Positions 1 to 7,992 of a DNA stretch of 64,000 nucleotides are shown here, one piece after another. A program made the position numbers and the translations under genes. Every line of letters begins with the position of its first letter. Within the stretch, counting starts at the first letter, position 1. The DNA lies in assembly GCF_005938125.1 (NCBI RefSeq), contig NZ_VCQN01000001.1, forward strand, positions 496,001 through 560,000, in the 5' to 3' direction. This DNA comes from Bacillus sp. BHET2 (GTDB taxonomy: Bacteria > Bacillota > Bacilli > Bacillales > Bacillaceae_B). Under the pieces are notes generated by a model. That model did not search any database, was not told the DNA's origin, and saw nothing but the letters and a program-made list of their open reading frames with translations.

Positions 1-354
1 TCTTCTGAAAAAAAGAAAGCCATTCTTTCACTGGAAAATCAAATCAATTTAATTGATGAGACCTCTAAATTGATCAAAAATATTTCTGCCCAGACCAATT
101 TATTAGCATTGAACGCCGCTATTGAAGCTGCGAGAGCAGGAGAGCATGGCAGAGGATTCAATGTTGTGGCGCAGGAAGTTCGTAAATTATCAGGAAATGC
201 AGATGAGGCCATTAAGGAAGTCAATTCCAATATCGAGCATATAACTAAAGAACTTTCTAACGTACATAGAATAACCGAAGAGCTCCAAAAGATGGTCTCG
301 GAAACCAAGCATACATTTGATAAGACAATTGCAGAATTCGAGAAGATACAATAA
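1..354 (+). CDS. Methyl-accepting chemotaxis protein, C-terminal part (5' truncated by window edge)
   Basis: The reading frame is open from base 1 to a TAA at 352-354, giving about 117 residues. It carries the highly conserved signalling hairpin of chemotaxis receptors ([20 protein letters not shown], then [12 protein letters not shown]), which binds CheA and CheW at the membrane-distal tip. The helical heptad pattern continues to the stop. Sensor, membrane segments and HAMP domain must lie upstream of the window, so the ligand cannot be guessed. A hairpin terminator follows at 434-466. The family call is firm; the ATG at 70 is internal and not a start. Confidence 0.95.
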   Translation, partial: SSEKKKAILSLENQINLIDETSKLIKNISAQTNLLALNAAIEAARAGEHGRGFNVVAQEVRKLSGNADEAIKEVNSNIEHITKELSNVHRITEELQKMVSETKHTFDKTIAEFEKIQ

Positions 355-433
355 TCGTTCTGATACGAAAATAGGAGAAAAAAATCCAGTTAGAACCGTC
401 TATTCGCTACTGAAAAAATAATGAAATTCAAGG

Positions 434-466
434 GAAGCTTATCTTAAATGAGGTAAGCTTCTTTTT
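434..466 (+). terminator. Rho-independent terminator after the chemotaxis receptor
   Basis: An 11-bp stem (GAAGCTTATCT, 434-444, with AGGTAAGCTTC, 451-461, one G-T pair) has a 6-nt loop and is followed by a run of T. Confidence 0.85.
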
Positions 467-605
467 TGAATTAAGCATTGTATAAATGATCGAATTTTGA
501 AATAATTGGTAGTGATCATCTTTACAAGATGTTGAGTATCGGTGAAAAAGTCAGGAAAATCATGACTTAAGAGCATAATCATTTTAGGGAAAGGGGAGCA
601 ATCTT

Positions 606-1307
606 TTGGCGACTTGGATGGTACATTTTAGAATTGCAGAGAACCTATTAAAAAAGGGTTTACTAGCATCTGAAAAGGAGTTTGTAGTAGGGAATATCGG
701 GCCGGATTGTGGATTGCCTGATAAAAAGACAGGAGAATTTTATCCCGGGAAAGATGTAACCCACTTTAAAGAAAATAATAAAATCAGCCCTCGATTGTTT
801 TTAAATCAATACATGCAGAAAGAGACGTTCGATTTTACCGACCCACGATTATCCTTCTATTTAGGATGTTATCTTCACCTAGAAACCGACGTGGAATGGA
901 GTCGACTGCATACGGAAAAGAAGAAAGAACGTGTATATCAAGATATCCTTGGAACTTCAGAATATACGAGGTTGATTAAACGAGACTGGTATGGAGCTGA
1001 TTTTGTTTATCTTCATGAGCATAAGGACTCAATCTTTGAAAATGTCTTTCAACATATCACGAGTTTCCCAGATTATCTGGATATTTTTCCTGCTAATCAG
1101 ATTTCAAAACAGATTAAGCGGATTACTGAGTTTTACAATGGGGATTCGTATGAAATGGTATTGGATCCAGATTATAGGTTTGACTATTTAACCCCTGATG
1201 AAGTGTCTCAGTTTGTGCAAGAGACAACGGAGAAGTTGGTTCATATCCTTAATACTATCTTTGCTGAGCAAAGAGTTTGGGATAAAGATAAAATGTTGAA
1301 TCGTTAA
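606..1307 (+). CDS. Zinc-dependent phospholipase C family protein
   Basis: A 233-residue protein starting at TTG 606, behind a GGGGAG ribosome binding site about 8 nt upstream. The opening (MATWMVHFRIAENLL followed by FVVGNIGPDCG) matches the N terminus of bacterial proteins assigned to the zinc-dependent phospholipase C family (PF00882). In that family N-terminal His/Asp and later His residues bind metal; candidates here are H7, D34, the H in DVTHF and the H in the YLGCYLHLETD segment. No signal peptide is seen, so it is probably cytoplasmic, unlike the secreted clostridial enzymes. The true substrate is unknown. It stands alone, between two terminators. Confidence 0.75.
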   Translation: MATWMVHFRIAENLLKKGLLASEKEFVVGNIGPDCGLPDKKTGEFYPGKDVTHFKENNKISPRLFLNQYMQKETFDFTDPRLSFYLGCYLHLETDVEWSRLHTEKKKERVYQDILGTSEYTRLIKRDWYGADFVYLHEHKDSIFENVFQHITSFPDYLDIFPANQISKQIKRITEFYNGDSYEMVLDPDYRFDYLTPDEVSQFVQETTEKLVHILNTIFAEQRVWDKDKMLNR

Positions 1308-1387
1308 TCCATCAGCAGTGTTAGGGCATGATTTCAAGGAACAACATTAATGGAGACAAATTAATTGACAGCTATATGAAAAGGATT

Positions 1388-1413
1388 AGACTCGTCAAAT
1401 GATGAGTCTTTTT
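1388..1413 (+). terminator. Rho-independent terminator after the phospholipase-like gene
   Basis: A 10-bp stem (AGACTCGTCA / TGATGAGTCT, one G-T pair) with a 2-nt loop, then TTTTT. The rest of the 1308-1668 gap is AT-rich and holds no convincing ORF. It presumably contains the promoter for the Cys-rich genes, but no box could be assigned with confidence. Confidence 0.75.
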
Positions 1414-1668
1414 ATTATTTTGAAAATGTTCCTAATAAAACGAGAGTCAAATTGTGGATTGTTCATGACTTTACTATCTGATTGATTAGATTGAGTAATA
1501 AAAGTGATGAGGGAGCTTTTTATGTAAAAATTTATCTTCGATCACAATTAACTATATTGTAAATATGTAAATTCACTCAACTAATTAATAAAAATGAAAC
1601 AGATAAACTAGTCCCACATTAAGGCATTATGAATAGTATTTATAATAAGACAAGAAAGGAGTTTTATA

Positions 1669-2055
1669 ATGGATACAAACGAAAAAAAATTAAAACAATC
1701 TGAAGAATGTGACTGTGGTGAAGGATCACCCGTAGTCCAGCAAGAACAAGGCTGTACGGATACGGTCAGTCAACAAGTGTGTGTTGAAGCAGTAGTCACT
1801 ATAACACCGAATGTTACACCAGGAGAAGCAATGGTTACATGTGTTGGACAACCAGCAGTAGGAACGACTTGTGAAGATCTTGGATTTACTCCAAGCGTTA
1901 CGATCCCTGGCTCCTGTACGACCACATTCGCACAAGTGCTTTGCGTTAATATCCCTCTTACCTTCAATGCAGAAGTACAAGCAACCCCTGGACAAGTTGG
2001 ATGCGGACCTGCATTTAATGTTCCTAACTGTCCTGTTCCACAGGCGAACAAATAA
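1669..2055 (+). CDS. Cys-rich protein of a three-member local family, copy 1
   Basis: A 128-residue protein with a good ribosome binding site (AAAGGAG) and ATG. After a charged 25-residue N-tail it holds two related halves: a segment with VSQQVCVEAVVTITPNVTPG, and a segment with AQVLCVNIPLTFNAEVQATP, each bracketed by Cys. It has no signal peptide and no membrane segment. The composition (Thr/Val/Pro/Cys, beta-strand-like) resembles spore-surface or appendage proteins of Bacillaceae, but I do not recognise the family and the function is inferred only from composition. It is nearly identical over a long stretch to the next gene, so the pair arose by tandem duplication. Cysteines could form disulfide cross-links. 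Confidence 0.8.
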   Translation: MDTNEKKLKQSEECDCGEGSPVVQQEQGCTDTVSQQVCVEAVVTITPNVTPGEAMVTCVGQPAVGTTCEDLGFTPSVTIPGSCTTTFAQVLCVNIPLTFNAEVQATPGQVGCGPAFNVPNCPVPQANK

Positions 2056-2374
2056 AAAATTTAGAAAGGAGAACATTCATGGCAGCAAAAGAAAAACAAA
2101 CGAATCTACAGCAAGAAGAAGGATGCACGGATATTGTCAGTCAACAAGTATGTGTAGAAGCAGTTGTTACGATCACACCAACCGTTACGCCAGGTGAGCC
2201 TATGGTAACATGCGTCGGGCTCCCAGTAGTGGGAAGGACGTGTGCGGATCTTGGATTCACTCCAAGTACCACGATGCCTGGCTCCTGTACAACAACATAT
2301 GCCCAAGTGCTTTGCGTTAATATCCCTCTTACCTTCAATGCAGAAGTACAAGCAACCCCTGGACAAGTTGGATG
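1933..2374 (+). repeat. Tandem gene duplication with a 71-bp identical block
   Basis: Bases 1933-2003 and 2304-2374 are identical over 71 bp, including third codon positions, inside copies 1 and 2 of the Cys-rich genes. Flanking parts of the two genes are clearly diverged, so the block suggests recent gene conversion or selection at DNA level. Confidence 0.85.
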
Positions 2375-2849
2375 TGGACCTGCTTCTAACACCCCTAACT
2401 GTCCTGCACCGACTACCTGTACTCATTCAATCGGTTTTTATCAAAACAATCAGGAGGTTACCAATGCTCTCATCGCTTCTGCAGGTGGCGCTATTATTCT
2501 TGGAAGTGACAATACAGGTTTAAGTCTGACTGCAACAACTGCAAACGCAGAGGATATACTCTCGATTAATGCTCCTATTCCTCCTACTCCTGAGGACCCT
2601 CCATTCAGAGGACAATACCAAGCGTTATATGCTCAGCTGTTAGCAGCCAATCTCAACGTATTAAGTGGTGCAACATGTACGTTTGCTACCGAAACCATTG
2701 AGAGTGCAAATAATTTCTTGTCATCATCCCCACCAGAAGGGCTAGCTGGTGCTCCTGCATTTACCTCGGCATTAACATCGTATAATGAAGGAACAGCTGA
2801 AGGCTGTCCAGCTATGTGCTTAGAATCTGGATGCGATTGTAATAATTAA
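2079..2849 (+). CDS. Cys-rich protein copy 2, with an added C-terminal domain
   Basis: A 256-residue protein starting 23 bp after copy 1, with ribosome binding site AAAGGAG; the two are surely co-transcribed. Residues 1-110 repeat copy 1 closely. Residues about 112-256 form a second domain starting CTHSIGFYQNN and containing LYAQLLAANLNVLSGATC, then SANNFLSSSPPEGLAG. This resembles a widespread extracellular module whose members begin with Cys-X4-GYWKN and carry a QLLAAKLNVANGA-like helix; the role of that module is not known to me. It ends in a Cys-rich tail (CLESGCDCNN), which could be a cross-linking site. No secretion signal is seen, which suggests mother-cell or spore-coat type deposition rather than Sec export, but this is inference. 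Confidence 0.8.
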   Translation: MAAKEKQTNLQQEEGCTDIVSQQVCVEAVVTITPTVTPGEPMVTCVGLPVVGRTCADLGFTPSTTMPGSCTTTYAQVLCVNIPLTFNAEVQATPGQVGCGPASNTPNCPAPTTCTHSIGFYQNNQEVTNALIASAGGAIILGSDNTGLSLTATTANAEDILSINAPIPPTPEDPPFRGQYQALYAQLLAANLNVLSGATCTFATETIESANNFLSSSPPEGLAGAPAFTSALTSYNEGTAEGCPAMCLESGCDCNN

Positions 2850-2864
2850 TAAGTACAATAGGTC

Positions 2865-2890
2865 AACAGATAGTATAATAACTATCTGTT
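2865..2890. terminator. Bidirectional terminator between convergent Cys-rich genes
   Basis: A perfect 10-bp stem (AACAGATAGT / ACTATCTGTT) with a 6-nt loop in the 59-bp gap between stops at 2849 and 2909. T/A-rich flanks on both sides. Confidence 0.7.
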
Positions 2891-2908
2891 GGTTTATCTT
2901 CTAATTCA

Positions 2909-3364
2909 TTAGTTGGATTGGGGAGGATCGATAGGACAAGGACCTGCTTCTCCATCATTACAAGCAACCTTTTTGGGCTTTACCTTTGCTTCAGCCGTAA
3001 ATTCTAATGGAATTTCAATACATAGCTTTTGGCTTACAAGAAAACTACATGATTCCTCTTCATGATGATCCGACTTAGGTGATTTATGTTCTTTGTGATG
3101 GTGATGAGGCTTTTGATTGCGGTCCTTATGTTTGATTTTTTCTATCTTTGTATCTCCACATATGACCTTGGGTGTTTTCCCGATTTTCACATTCGGTTTG
3201 ATCGTTACAACGGCTTCTACACAAACATCCTGGTGAAGAATCGTAATACATGTTGAAGTATTGATGATATCTTCCATCTCTTCAAGAATCTCTTCCTCTT
3301 CTAATATGCTATTTTTATCTTCTTGCCTTTTTGGGTCAGTTCCATCATTCATAATCAGAATCAT
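2909..3364 (-). CDS. Cys-rich protein copy 3, with His/Lys-rich insert
   Basis: A 151-residue protein convergent with copies 1 and 2. It keeps both family signatures (LHQDVCVEAVVTIKPNVKIG and VSQKLCIEIPLEFTAEAKVK), but the two halves are separated by a very basic His-rich stretch (HHHHKEHKSPKSDHHEEE). The N-terminus is acidic and charged. The spacing of Cys residues is conserved with the other two genes. The His-rich insert could bind metal or DNA; nothing proves this. Its divergence and opposite orientation show it is an older relative, not part of the recent duplication. Confidence 0.75.
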   Translation of the reverse strand: MILIMNDGTDPKRQEDKNSILEEEEILEEMEDIINTSTCITILHQDVCVEAVVTIKPNVKIGKTPKVICGDTKIEKIKHKDRNQKPHHHHKEHKSPKSDHHEEESCSFLVSQKLCIEIPLEFTAEAKVKPKKVACNDGEAGPCPIDPPQSN

Positions 3365-3867
3365 TCCTTTCTCTATATACAGACACCTACTTATTGTTAG
3401 TAAATGTTCGAATCACATTTTTTGAGTTAGGCAATGATGGAATTCCGCTAAAATAGGCTACCCAGAGAGGACAAGTTGTTTGAATGATGTTATCGCTTTT
3501 TTGCTGAAACTTACAATGAGTAGAATATACATTATAAAAATGCCGATGCATTTGTAGGTCTCACTTTGTGAAAATGGTCTAACATTTATAAATGCTATTT
3601 GTTTGTAGAAATTAAAGTGGGAGCAATTTATATAATCGAAAAGAACGGACAGGATTCTTGCCTTTAACTGACGAAAGTATATTAGGAACACTCCATTTCA
3701 GATTTACAATCGATTGACTACAAAGGATGGATGAAATGAGTCGCATGGATGTGTAGTTATCATAATGGAATCACCTTAATAGGGGGTAACTTGATTCAAT
3801 TTGGATTAATGCCCCCCTGTTCGGGCTAGTGCGATTATAAACGAAAAACGAGATGGAGGTATAGAAG
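3365..3867. other. Intergenic stretch, no convincing gene
   Basis: About 500 bp, AT-rich. A 77-codon minus-strand ORF (3458-3691) lacks a ribosome binding site and has no protein-like character beyond one hydrophobic stretch. An imperfect dyad (AGGGGG near 3780 and CCCCCCT near 3812) with a long loop lies just upstream of the DinB remnant and may be part of a decayed leader. Confidence 0.5.
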
Positions 3868-4137
3868 ATGGATATGAAACAAGTATTTCGTATGCAATTG
3901 GATGCCTGTCAAGCAAGCGACAAGACCAATTCGATCTTCGAGATTATCAATGACCTTATTTACTACAATCAACGCTTTTTGAATCGATTAAAAAACATTG
4001 AAAATGGAAAAAACTCAAGTGAAAATACATTTAGTGTAGATTCCCACTGTATAGAGTGTCCTGATTTTGGACAGTTTTACATTTTTCCTCCTTTTCATAG
4101 CGAATACATCAAGCATGGCACATTTCTTGCAAGATGA
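3868..4137 (+). pseudogene. DinB-like gene remnant (internally deleted and truncated)
   Basis: An 89-codon ORF with a good ribosome binding site (ATGGAGG). Residues 1-20 (MDMKQVFRMQLDACQASDKT) look like the start of a DinB-family protein. They run directly into a segment (NSIFEIINDLIYYNQRFLNR) that in intact DinB proteins lies roughly 35 residues further on and carries the second helix. The helix-bundle core and the metal-binding His triad are missing, and residues after about 55 do not look like DinB. I read it as an internal deletion plus a lost 3' half. It could still be translated as a short protein. Confidence 0.55.
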
Positions 4138-4169
4138 AATAGAGATTAGACAAAACGGGAGGTCATATT

Positions 4170-4937
4170 ATGAAAAGCAGTGAATCGATTGCCATTGTAA
4201 CAGGTGGGGCGTCAGGTTTAGGGGAAGCGACAGTAAGGCAGATTATTAAGCTTGGTGGGAAGGCAGCCATCCTCGATTTATCAGAGGAAAGGGGTCAATC
4301 GCTTGTAGAAGAACTAGGGGAAAGTACAATTTTCGTCAAAACGGACGTAACGAATGAGGAAGAGGTCTCAAGTGCCATTTCTAGAGCAGTCGAGTCATTC
4401 GGTTCGATCAATACGGTTGTTAATTGTGCAGGCATCGGGAATGCGTCGAAGGTTCTGTCGAGAAAAGGGGTCCATTCTTTAGACATGTTTTCGAAGGTCA
4501 TTTCTATTAACTTGATCGGGACGTTCAATGTGATCCGACTCGCTAGTGAACAAATGTCCAAGAACGAACCGAATGAGCTTGGTGAAAGAGGTGTCGTCAT
4601 TAATACAGCTTCGGTCGCGGCATATGAAGGTCAGGTCGGACAAGCGGCCTACAGTGCTTCGAAAGGGGGAGTGGTCGGAATGACGCTGCCAATTGCAAGG
4701 GAACTTGCCGCGTACGGCATTCGGGTAATGACGATTGCCCCTGGGTTGTTTCATACTCCAATGTTTGAATCGTTACCGGAAGAGGCGATTGACTCCCTTG
4801 GGAAAATGGTGCCATTCCCTAAGCGGCTCGGACACCCAGGTGAATATGCCCAGCTGGTAGAAACTATCATCACAAATCAGATGCTTAACGGTGAGACAAT
4901 CCGTTTGGACGGTGGTATCCGAATGCAGCCAAAATAA
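4170..4937 (+). CDS. SDR-family 3-hydroxyacyl-CoA dehydrogenase (type 2-like)
   Basis: A 255-residue short-chain dehydrogenase. It shows the glycine-rich NAD motif TGGASGLGEA near residue 11, D at the end of strand 2 (ILDLSEE) favouring NAD, the NCAGIG motif, Ser in the NTASVAA strand, and the YSASKGG catalytic Tyr/Lys pair. The insertion and the C-terminal FPKRLGHPGEYAQLV...NGETIRLDGGIRM match bacterial 3-hydroxyacyl-CoA dehydrogenases of the HSD17B10 type, which oxidise short or branched 3-hydroxyacyl-CoA. It fits the acyl-CoA operon 3 kb downstream, which lacks its own hydroxyacyl-CoA dehydrogenase. A terminator follows at once, so it is a separate transcript. Precise substrate not determinable. 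Confidence 0.88.
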   Translation: MKSSESIAIVTGGASGLGEATVRQIIKLGGKAAILDLSEERGQSLVEELGESTIFVKTDVTNEEEVSSAISRAVESFGSINTVVNCAGIGNASKVLSRKGVHSLDMFSKVISINLIGTFNVIRLASEQMSKNEPNELGERGVVINTASVAAYEGQVGQAAYSASKGGVVGMTLPIARELAAYGIRVMTIAPGLFHTPMFESLPEEAIDSLGKMVPFPKRLGHPGEYAQLVETIITNQMLNGETIRLDGGIRMQPK

Positions 4938-4948
4938 TAGAAATCCAG

Positions 4949-4978
4949 AGCCTCTTTTTCATTCAAAGAGGCTTTTCT
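4949..4978 (+). terminator. Rho-independent terminator after the SDR gene
   Basis: A 9-bp stem (AGCCTCTTT, 4949-4957, with AAAGAGGCT, 4965-4973) followed by TTTTCTT. Confidence 0.85.
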
Positions 4979-5123
4979 TATGGGCGCACCTACCCAACAG
5001 GAATCGGGAATTATGCTAAAATGACAGGAGAAAATGTAATGAAACACTTGTGAGTACCTAAGCTGTTACTTGGCTTTCGAACGGCAACCAAATGAATGAA
5101 GTCAAAGAAAGGAAGTGAAGAAT

Positions 5124-5513
5124 GTGATTACATATACATCCCTCCATCATGTAAGCCTTACAGTGACTGATTTAGACCAAGCTAAAGCATTTTATGGGGA
5201 TATCTTATGTTTGAACGAAATACCCCGTCCAGATTTCGATTTTCCAGGAGCGTGGTACGAAATAGAAGGACAGCAGCTTCATTTGATTGTCGACCCCTCA
5301 TCACAAACCATTCGAGAGGATAAACGTTTATCAAGCAGAGAAGGTCACTTTGCTCTCCGTGTCCGGAACTACAGTGATGCATTAGCATGGCTAAAAGAGA
5401 AAGAAGTGGAAGTTCTTGAAAAGCCACATTCTAAAAGTGGATTCGCTCAAATCTTCTGTGCCGACCCGGATGGGAATTTGATTGAACTGAATGTAGAACA
5501 AAAAAATCTATAA
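5124..5513 (+). CDS. VOC-family (glyoxalase/dioxygenase-fold) protein
   Basis: A 129-residue single VOC domain made of two beta-alpha-beta-beta-beta modules: SLHHVSLTVTDLDQAKAFYGD at the start and GHFALRVRNYSDALAWLKEKE in the middle, ending DPDGNLIELNV. Metal-ligand candidates are the first His pair, the His in QQLHLIV, the His in GHFAL and the Glu in LIELNV, which is the usual arrangement. The start is set at GTG 5124, because AGGAAGTG sits 6 nt upstream; the in-frame GTG at 5115 would overlap its own ribosome binding site. Substrate unknown; the family includes glyoxalases, epimerases and fosfomycin-type resistance enzymes. Confidence 0.85.
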   Translation: MITYTSLHHVSLTVTDLDQAKAFYGDILCLNEIPRPDFDFPGAWYEIEGQQLHLIVDPSSQTIREDKRLSSREGHFALRVRNYSDALAWLKEKEVEVLEKPHSKSGFAQIFCADPDGNLIELNVEQKNL

Positions 5514-5529
5514 ACGTCAAAAATGAGAG

Positions 5530-5560
5530 ATCAGGGGATTCAGTACCTCTGATTTTTTTT
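5530..5560 (+). terminator. Rho-independent terminator after the VOC gene
   Basis: An 8-bp stem (ATCAGGGG / CCTCTGAT, one G-T pair), 8-nt loop, then eight T. Confidence 0.85.
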
Positions 5561-5737
5561 GTTCCAGAGAGTTTTCTATCATCTTCTCTGAAAAGGTTAG
5601 ATACGAATCAAGCAGTGACCTTTCGTAAGTAAAGCAGTATAATGGAACTATGAGTTTGAATTTTCAGAATTATCATCAGTGCAAATCTTCTGAGGACGAA
5701 AATAAACACAAGCTTGTATAAGAAAAGGGGGATTGCA

Positions 5738-7795
5738 ATGATTCAGTTCCGGGACATTGTCACTCCAGTTGATTGTGTGATGACGGAAGAAACCACATTA
5801 AAAGAAGCAGTAGCCATCATGAAAGTGAAAAAATGGAATCTACTGCCCATAACCGATGAAAATCGGAACATCAAAGGTGTGTTTACACGTAGCCGCTTAT
5901 ATCAAATGATACTTGATCGGGTGTCACTTGAAACACCGATCAAAGCGTACATAAAAAAGGAAACCGGGGCGATTAAGATTGATACCCCATATACCCAAAT
6001 AGAGGAACTCGTGAAAACGAGCAAGGCTGGTACAGGAGTCGTCCTTGATGAGGAGGACAAAGTAATCGGCCTCTTGACAAAAACTGAAATGGTAATGGCT
6101 TTATTGAAATCAGCCAATACATTGAAAGAACAGCTTGAAACGATTTTAACCCATTCCAATATGGGCGTATTGATGACCGATGAACATTTTCAGATTATCT
6201 ATGCGAATCAATCCTTTTCTCATATTACCGGACGCCCCGTCGCAAGCGTTCTGTCGCAACAGCTCGGTGATCTATTCCCGAATTTCCCTATTGAACATCA
6301 AGGACATTATCATGATGAAACATACCAATCAATTCTTCATTTTTCCTCCTATGAAACGGTGAATCATAAACAAGGGAAGATTATTCTATTCCAGGATATT
6401 TCCGAAATCGAAAAGATGGCTGAGGAGCTTGAAACGGTCAAGAAATTGAAATTGACGATCGAGACCACGTTAGAGCATGCCTATGATGGAATCCTGATGA
6501 CCGATGACCGAAATATTATCACGATGGTTAGTCCGCCACTCCTCGAATTATTCAATCTTGAAAAGAAGGAAGTGCTCCATCAGGATGTTGGTAGGGTACT
6601 GCCACAGTTAAGGCTTGAAAATGTATTCAAGTCAGAAACTGCTGAAGTCAGTGATTTCAAAGAACGGAAAGGCATTAAATATATTGTCCATCGAATACCG
6701 ATCAAGAAGGACGGAAAGGTCATTGGAGCAATTGGGAAGGTAATGTTCCGCCAGTTGAACGAAGTGAGCGAGTTGTTCCAGAAGCTGCAAAAAGCGGAAA
6801 GCAAGGCAAGCTTCTACCATCAGCAGCTGCAAAAGTCCGAATCGGCCCGCTTTACTTGGGATCATATTCTAAGCGAGTATCCGTATATGGATAAATTAAA
6901 GAAAAGTGCGGCCAAAGCGGCGAAGGGAAGGTCGACGGTCCTGATCAGGGGAGAAAGCGGAACAGGGAAGGAACTATTCGCCCATGCGATTCATAACAGC
7001 AGTGCCAGAAGCGATGGCAAGTTTGTCATTGTAAATTGCGCAGCCATCCCTGAAGATTTGTTGGAGTCTGAGTTTTTCGGATATGAGGAAGGGGCATTTA
7101 CAGGGGCGAATCGCCGGGGAAAAGTGGGGAAATTCGACCTTGCCAATGGGGGAACATTGTTTCTCGATGAAATAGGCGATATGTCGATTACGCTTCAGGC
7201 AAAATTATTAAGGGTTCTGCAAGAACGGGAATTTTACCGGGTCGGAGGAAATGAACGGATCAAAGTGGATGTGCGGATCATCGCAGCAACCAACCGGGAG
7301 CTTGAGAAGATGGTGAAAGAAGGTAAATTCCGGGAGGACCTTTATTACAGACTGAATGTCATTTCCTTGAATATTCCTCCCCTCCGTGAACGTGTTCAGG
7401 ATGTGGAGTATCTCAAGAATAAACTCATGATCGAACTAAATGCCATGCTTGGCACAAGCATCACAGGTATGTCATCGAAGGCGGAAGCGGCGCTGTATCA
7501 ATATGATTGGCCAGGGAATGTCCGGGAGCTTCGAAACGTGCTAGAACGTGCCATGACATTTGCGGAGCATGGGAACATTCAGGTGGAGGATTTGCCGGAT
7601 TATCTGACTTCCATGCTTCCTGATCAAGTGGTTATCCCCGTCAGTCTTGCAGAGAATGCAGAGCTCGGTGCCATCAAAATGGCTATGCGACAGGCAAATG
7701 GCAACAAGGCGCAGGCAGCAAGGCTTCTCGGAATCAGTCGTTCAGGACTATATGAAAAACTTAAGAAATATCAGGACTCTCTACAGAGTGTCTAA
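5738..7795 (+). CDS. Sigma-54-dependent activator with CBS pair, two PAS domains, AAA+ and Fis HTH
   Basis: A 685-residue enhancer-binding protein. Domains in order: paired CBS (about 1-120, ligand sensing, often adenine nucleotides), PAS (about 125-235), second PAS (about 245-350), a short coiled coil, and the AAA+ domain (about 385-615) with Walker A GESGTGKE near 404 and the sigma-54 contact loop GAFTGA near 451. A C-terminal Fis-type helix-turn-helix (about 640-680, NKAQAARLLGISRSGLYEKL) ends it. The start is ATG 5738 behind AAAGGGGGA; the upstream TTG in frame lacks a ribosome binding site. The gene sits directly before a near-consensus -24/-12 promoter, so its target is very likely the following acyl-CoA operon. 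CBS plus PAS suggests it reads energy state or an acyl-CoA-related signal; that is inference. Confidence 0.93.
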   Translation: MIQFRDIVTPVDCVMTEETTLKEAVAIMKVKKWNLLPITDENRNIKGVFTRSRLYQMILDRVSLETPIKAYIKKETGAIKIDTPYTQIEELVKTSKAGTGVVLDEEDKVIGLLTKTEMVMALLKSANTLKEQLETILTHSNMGVLMTDEHFQIIYANQSFSHITGRPVASVLSQQLGDLFPNFPIEHQGHYHDETYQSILHFSSYETVNHKQGKIILFQDISEIEKMAEELETVKKLKLTIETTLEHAYDGILMTDDRNIITMVSPPLLELFNLEKKEVLHQDVGRVLPQLRLENVFKSETAEVSDFKERKGIKYIVHRIPIKKDGKVIGAIGKVMFRQLNEVSELFQKLQKAESKASFYHQQLQKSESARFTWDHILSEYPYMDKLKKSAAKAAKGRSTVLIRGESGTGKELFAHAIHNSSARSDGKFVIVNCAAIPEDLLESEFFGYEEGAFTGANRRGKVGKFDLANGGTLFLDEIGDMSITLQAKLLRVLQEREFYRVGGNERIKVDVRIIAATNRELEKMVKEGKFREDLYYRLNVISLNIPPLRERVQDVEYLKNKLMIELNAMLGTSITGMSSKAEAALYQYDWPGNVRELRNVLERAMTFAEHGNIQVEDLPDYLTSMLPDQVVIPVSLAENAELGAIKMAMRQANGNKAQAARLLGISRSGLYEKLKKYQDSLQSV

Positions 7796-7835
7796 ACATA
7801 CCGATTGAATCCTACATTTCTGCGTAGAACTGTCC

Positions 7836-7870
7836 AAATCAAGGTGTCCATTTATTGGACACCTTGATTT
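7836..7870. promoter_or_regulatory. Perfect 14-bp inverted repeat: candidate activator site or terminator
   Basis: AAATCAAGGTGTCC (7836-7849) and its exact complement (7857-7870) flank a 7-nt loop. It lies 40 bp after the activator stop codon and about 80-114 bp upstream of the expected start point of the sigma-54 promoter, the usual distance for an enhancer site. The core TGT-N11-ACA (7845-7861) is of the kind bound by Fis-type domains. There is no real T-run, so a pure terminator role is less likely, although both are possible. Confidence 0.65.
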
Positions 7871-7923
7871 CGATTCTTTCATCCCGAGGCTTTGACATGT
7901 GGGTTTATTTATTTTCTGAAAGT

Positions 7924-7938
7924 TGGCACAATTATTGC
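7924..7938 (+). promoter_or_regulatory. Sigma-54 (SigL) -24/-12 promoter of the acyl-CoA operon
   Basis: TGGCAC-N5-TTGC matches the sigma-54 consensus at every defined position, with GG at 7925-7926 and GC at 7937-7938 (12 bp apart). Transcription should start near 7950, 43 bp before the first gene of the operon. Confidence 0.92.
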
Positions 7939-7992
7939 ATATGTAAAGATGAGTGCGTTTTCAAATTCATGTCTAATAGGGGGAAATGGAAA

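Noticed and set aside
3458..3691. Minus-strand 77-codon ORF
   Set aside because: No ribosome binding site, poor codon pattern, and no recognisable domain; only one hydrophobic patch.
7855..7992. Upstream extension of the first acyl-CoA ligase
   Set aside because: The extended frame contains the sigma-54 promoter and half of the dyad, so it cannot be in the transcript; ATG 7993 has its own ribosome binding site.
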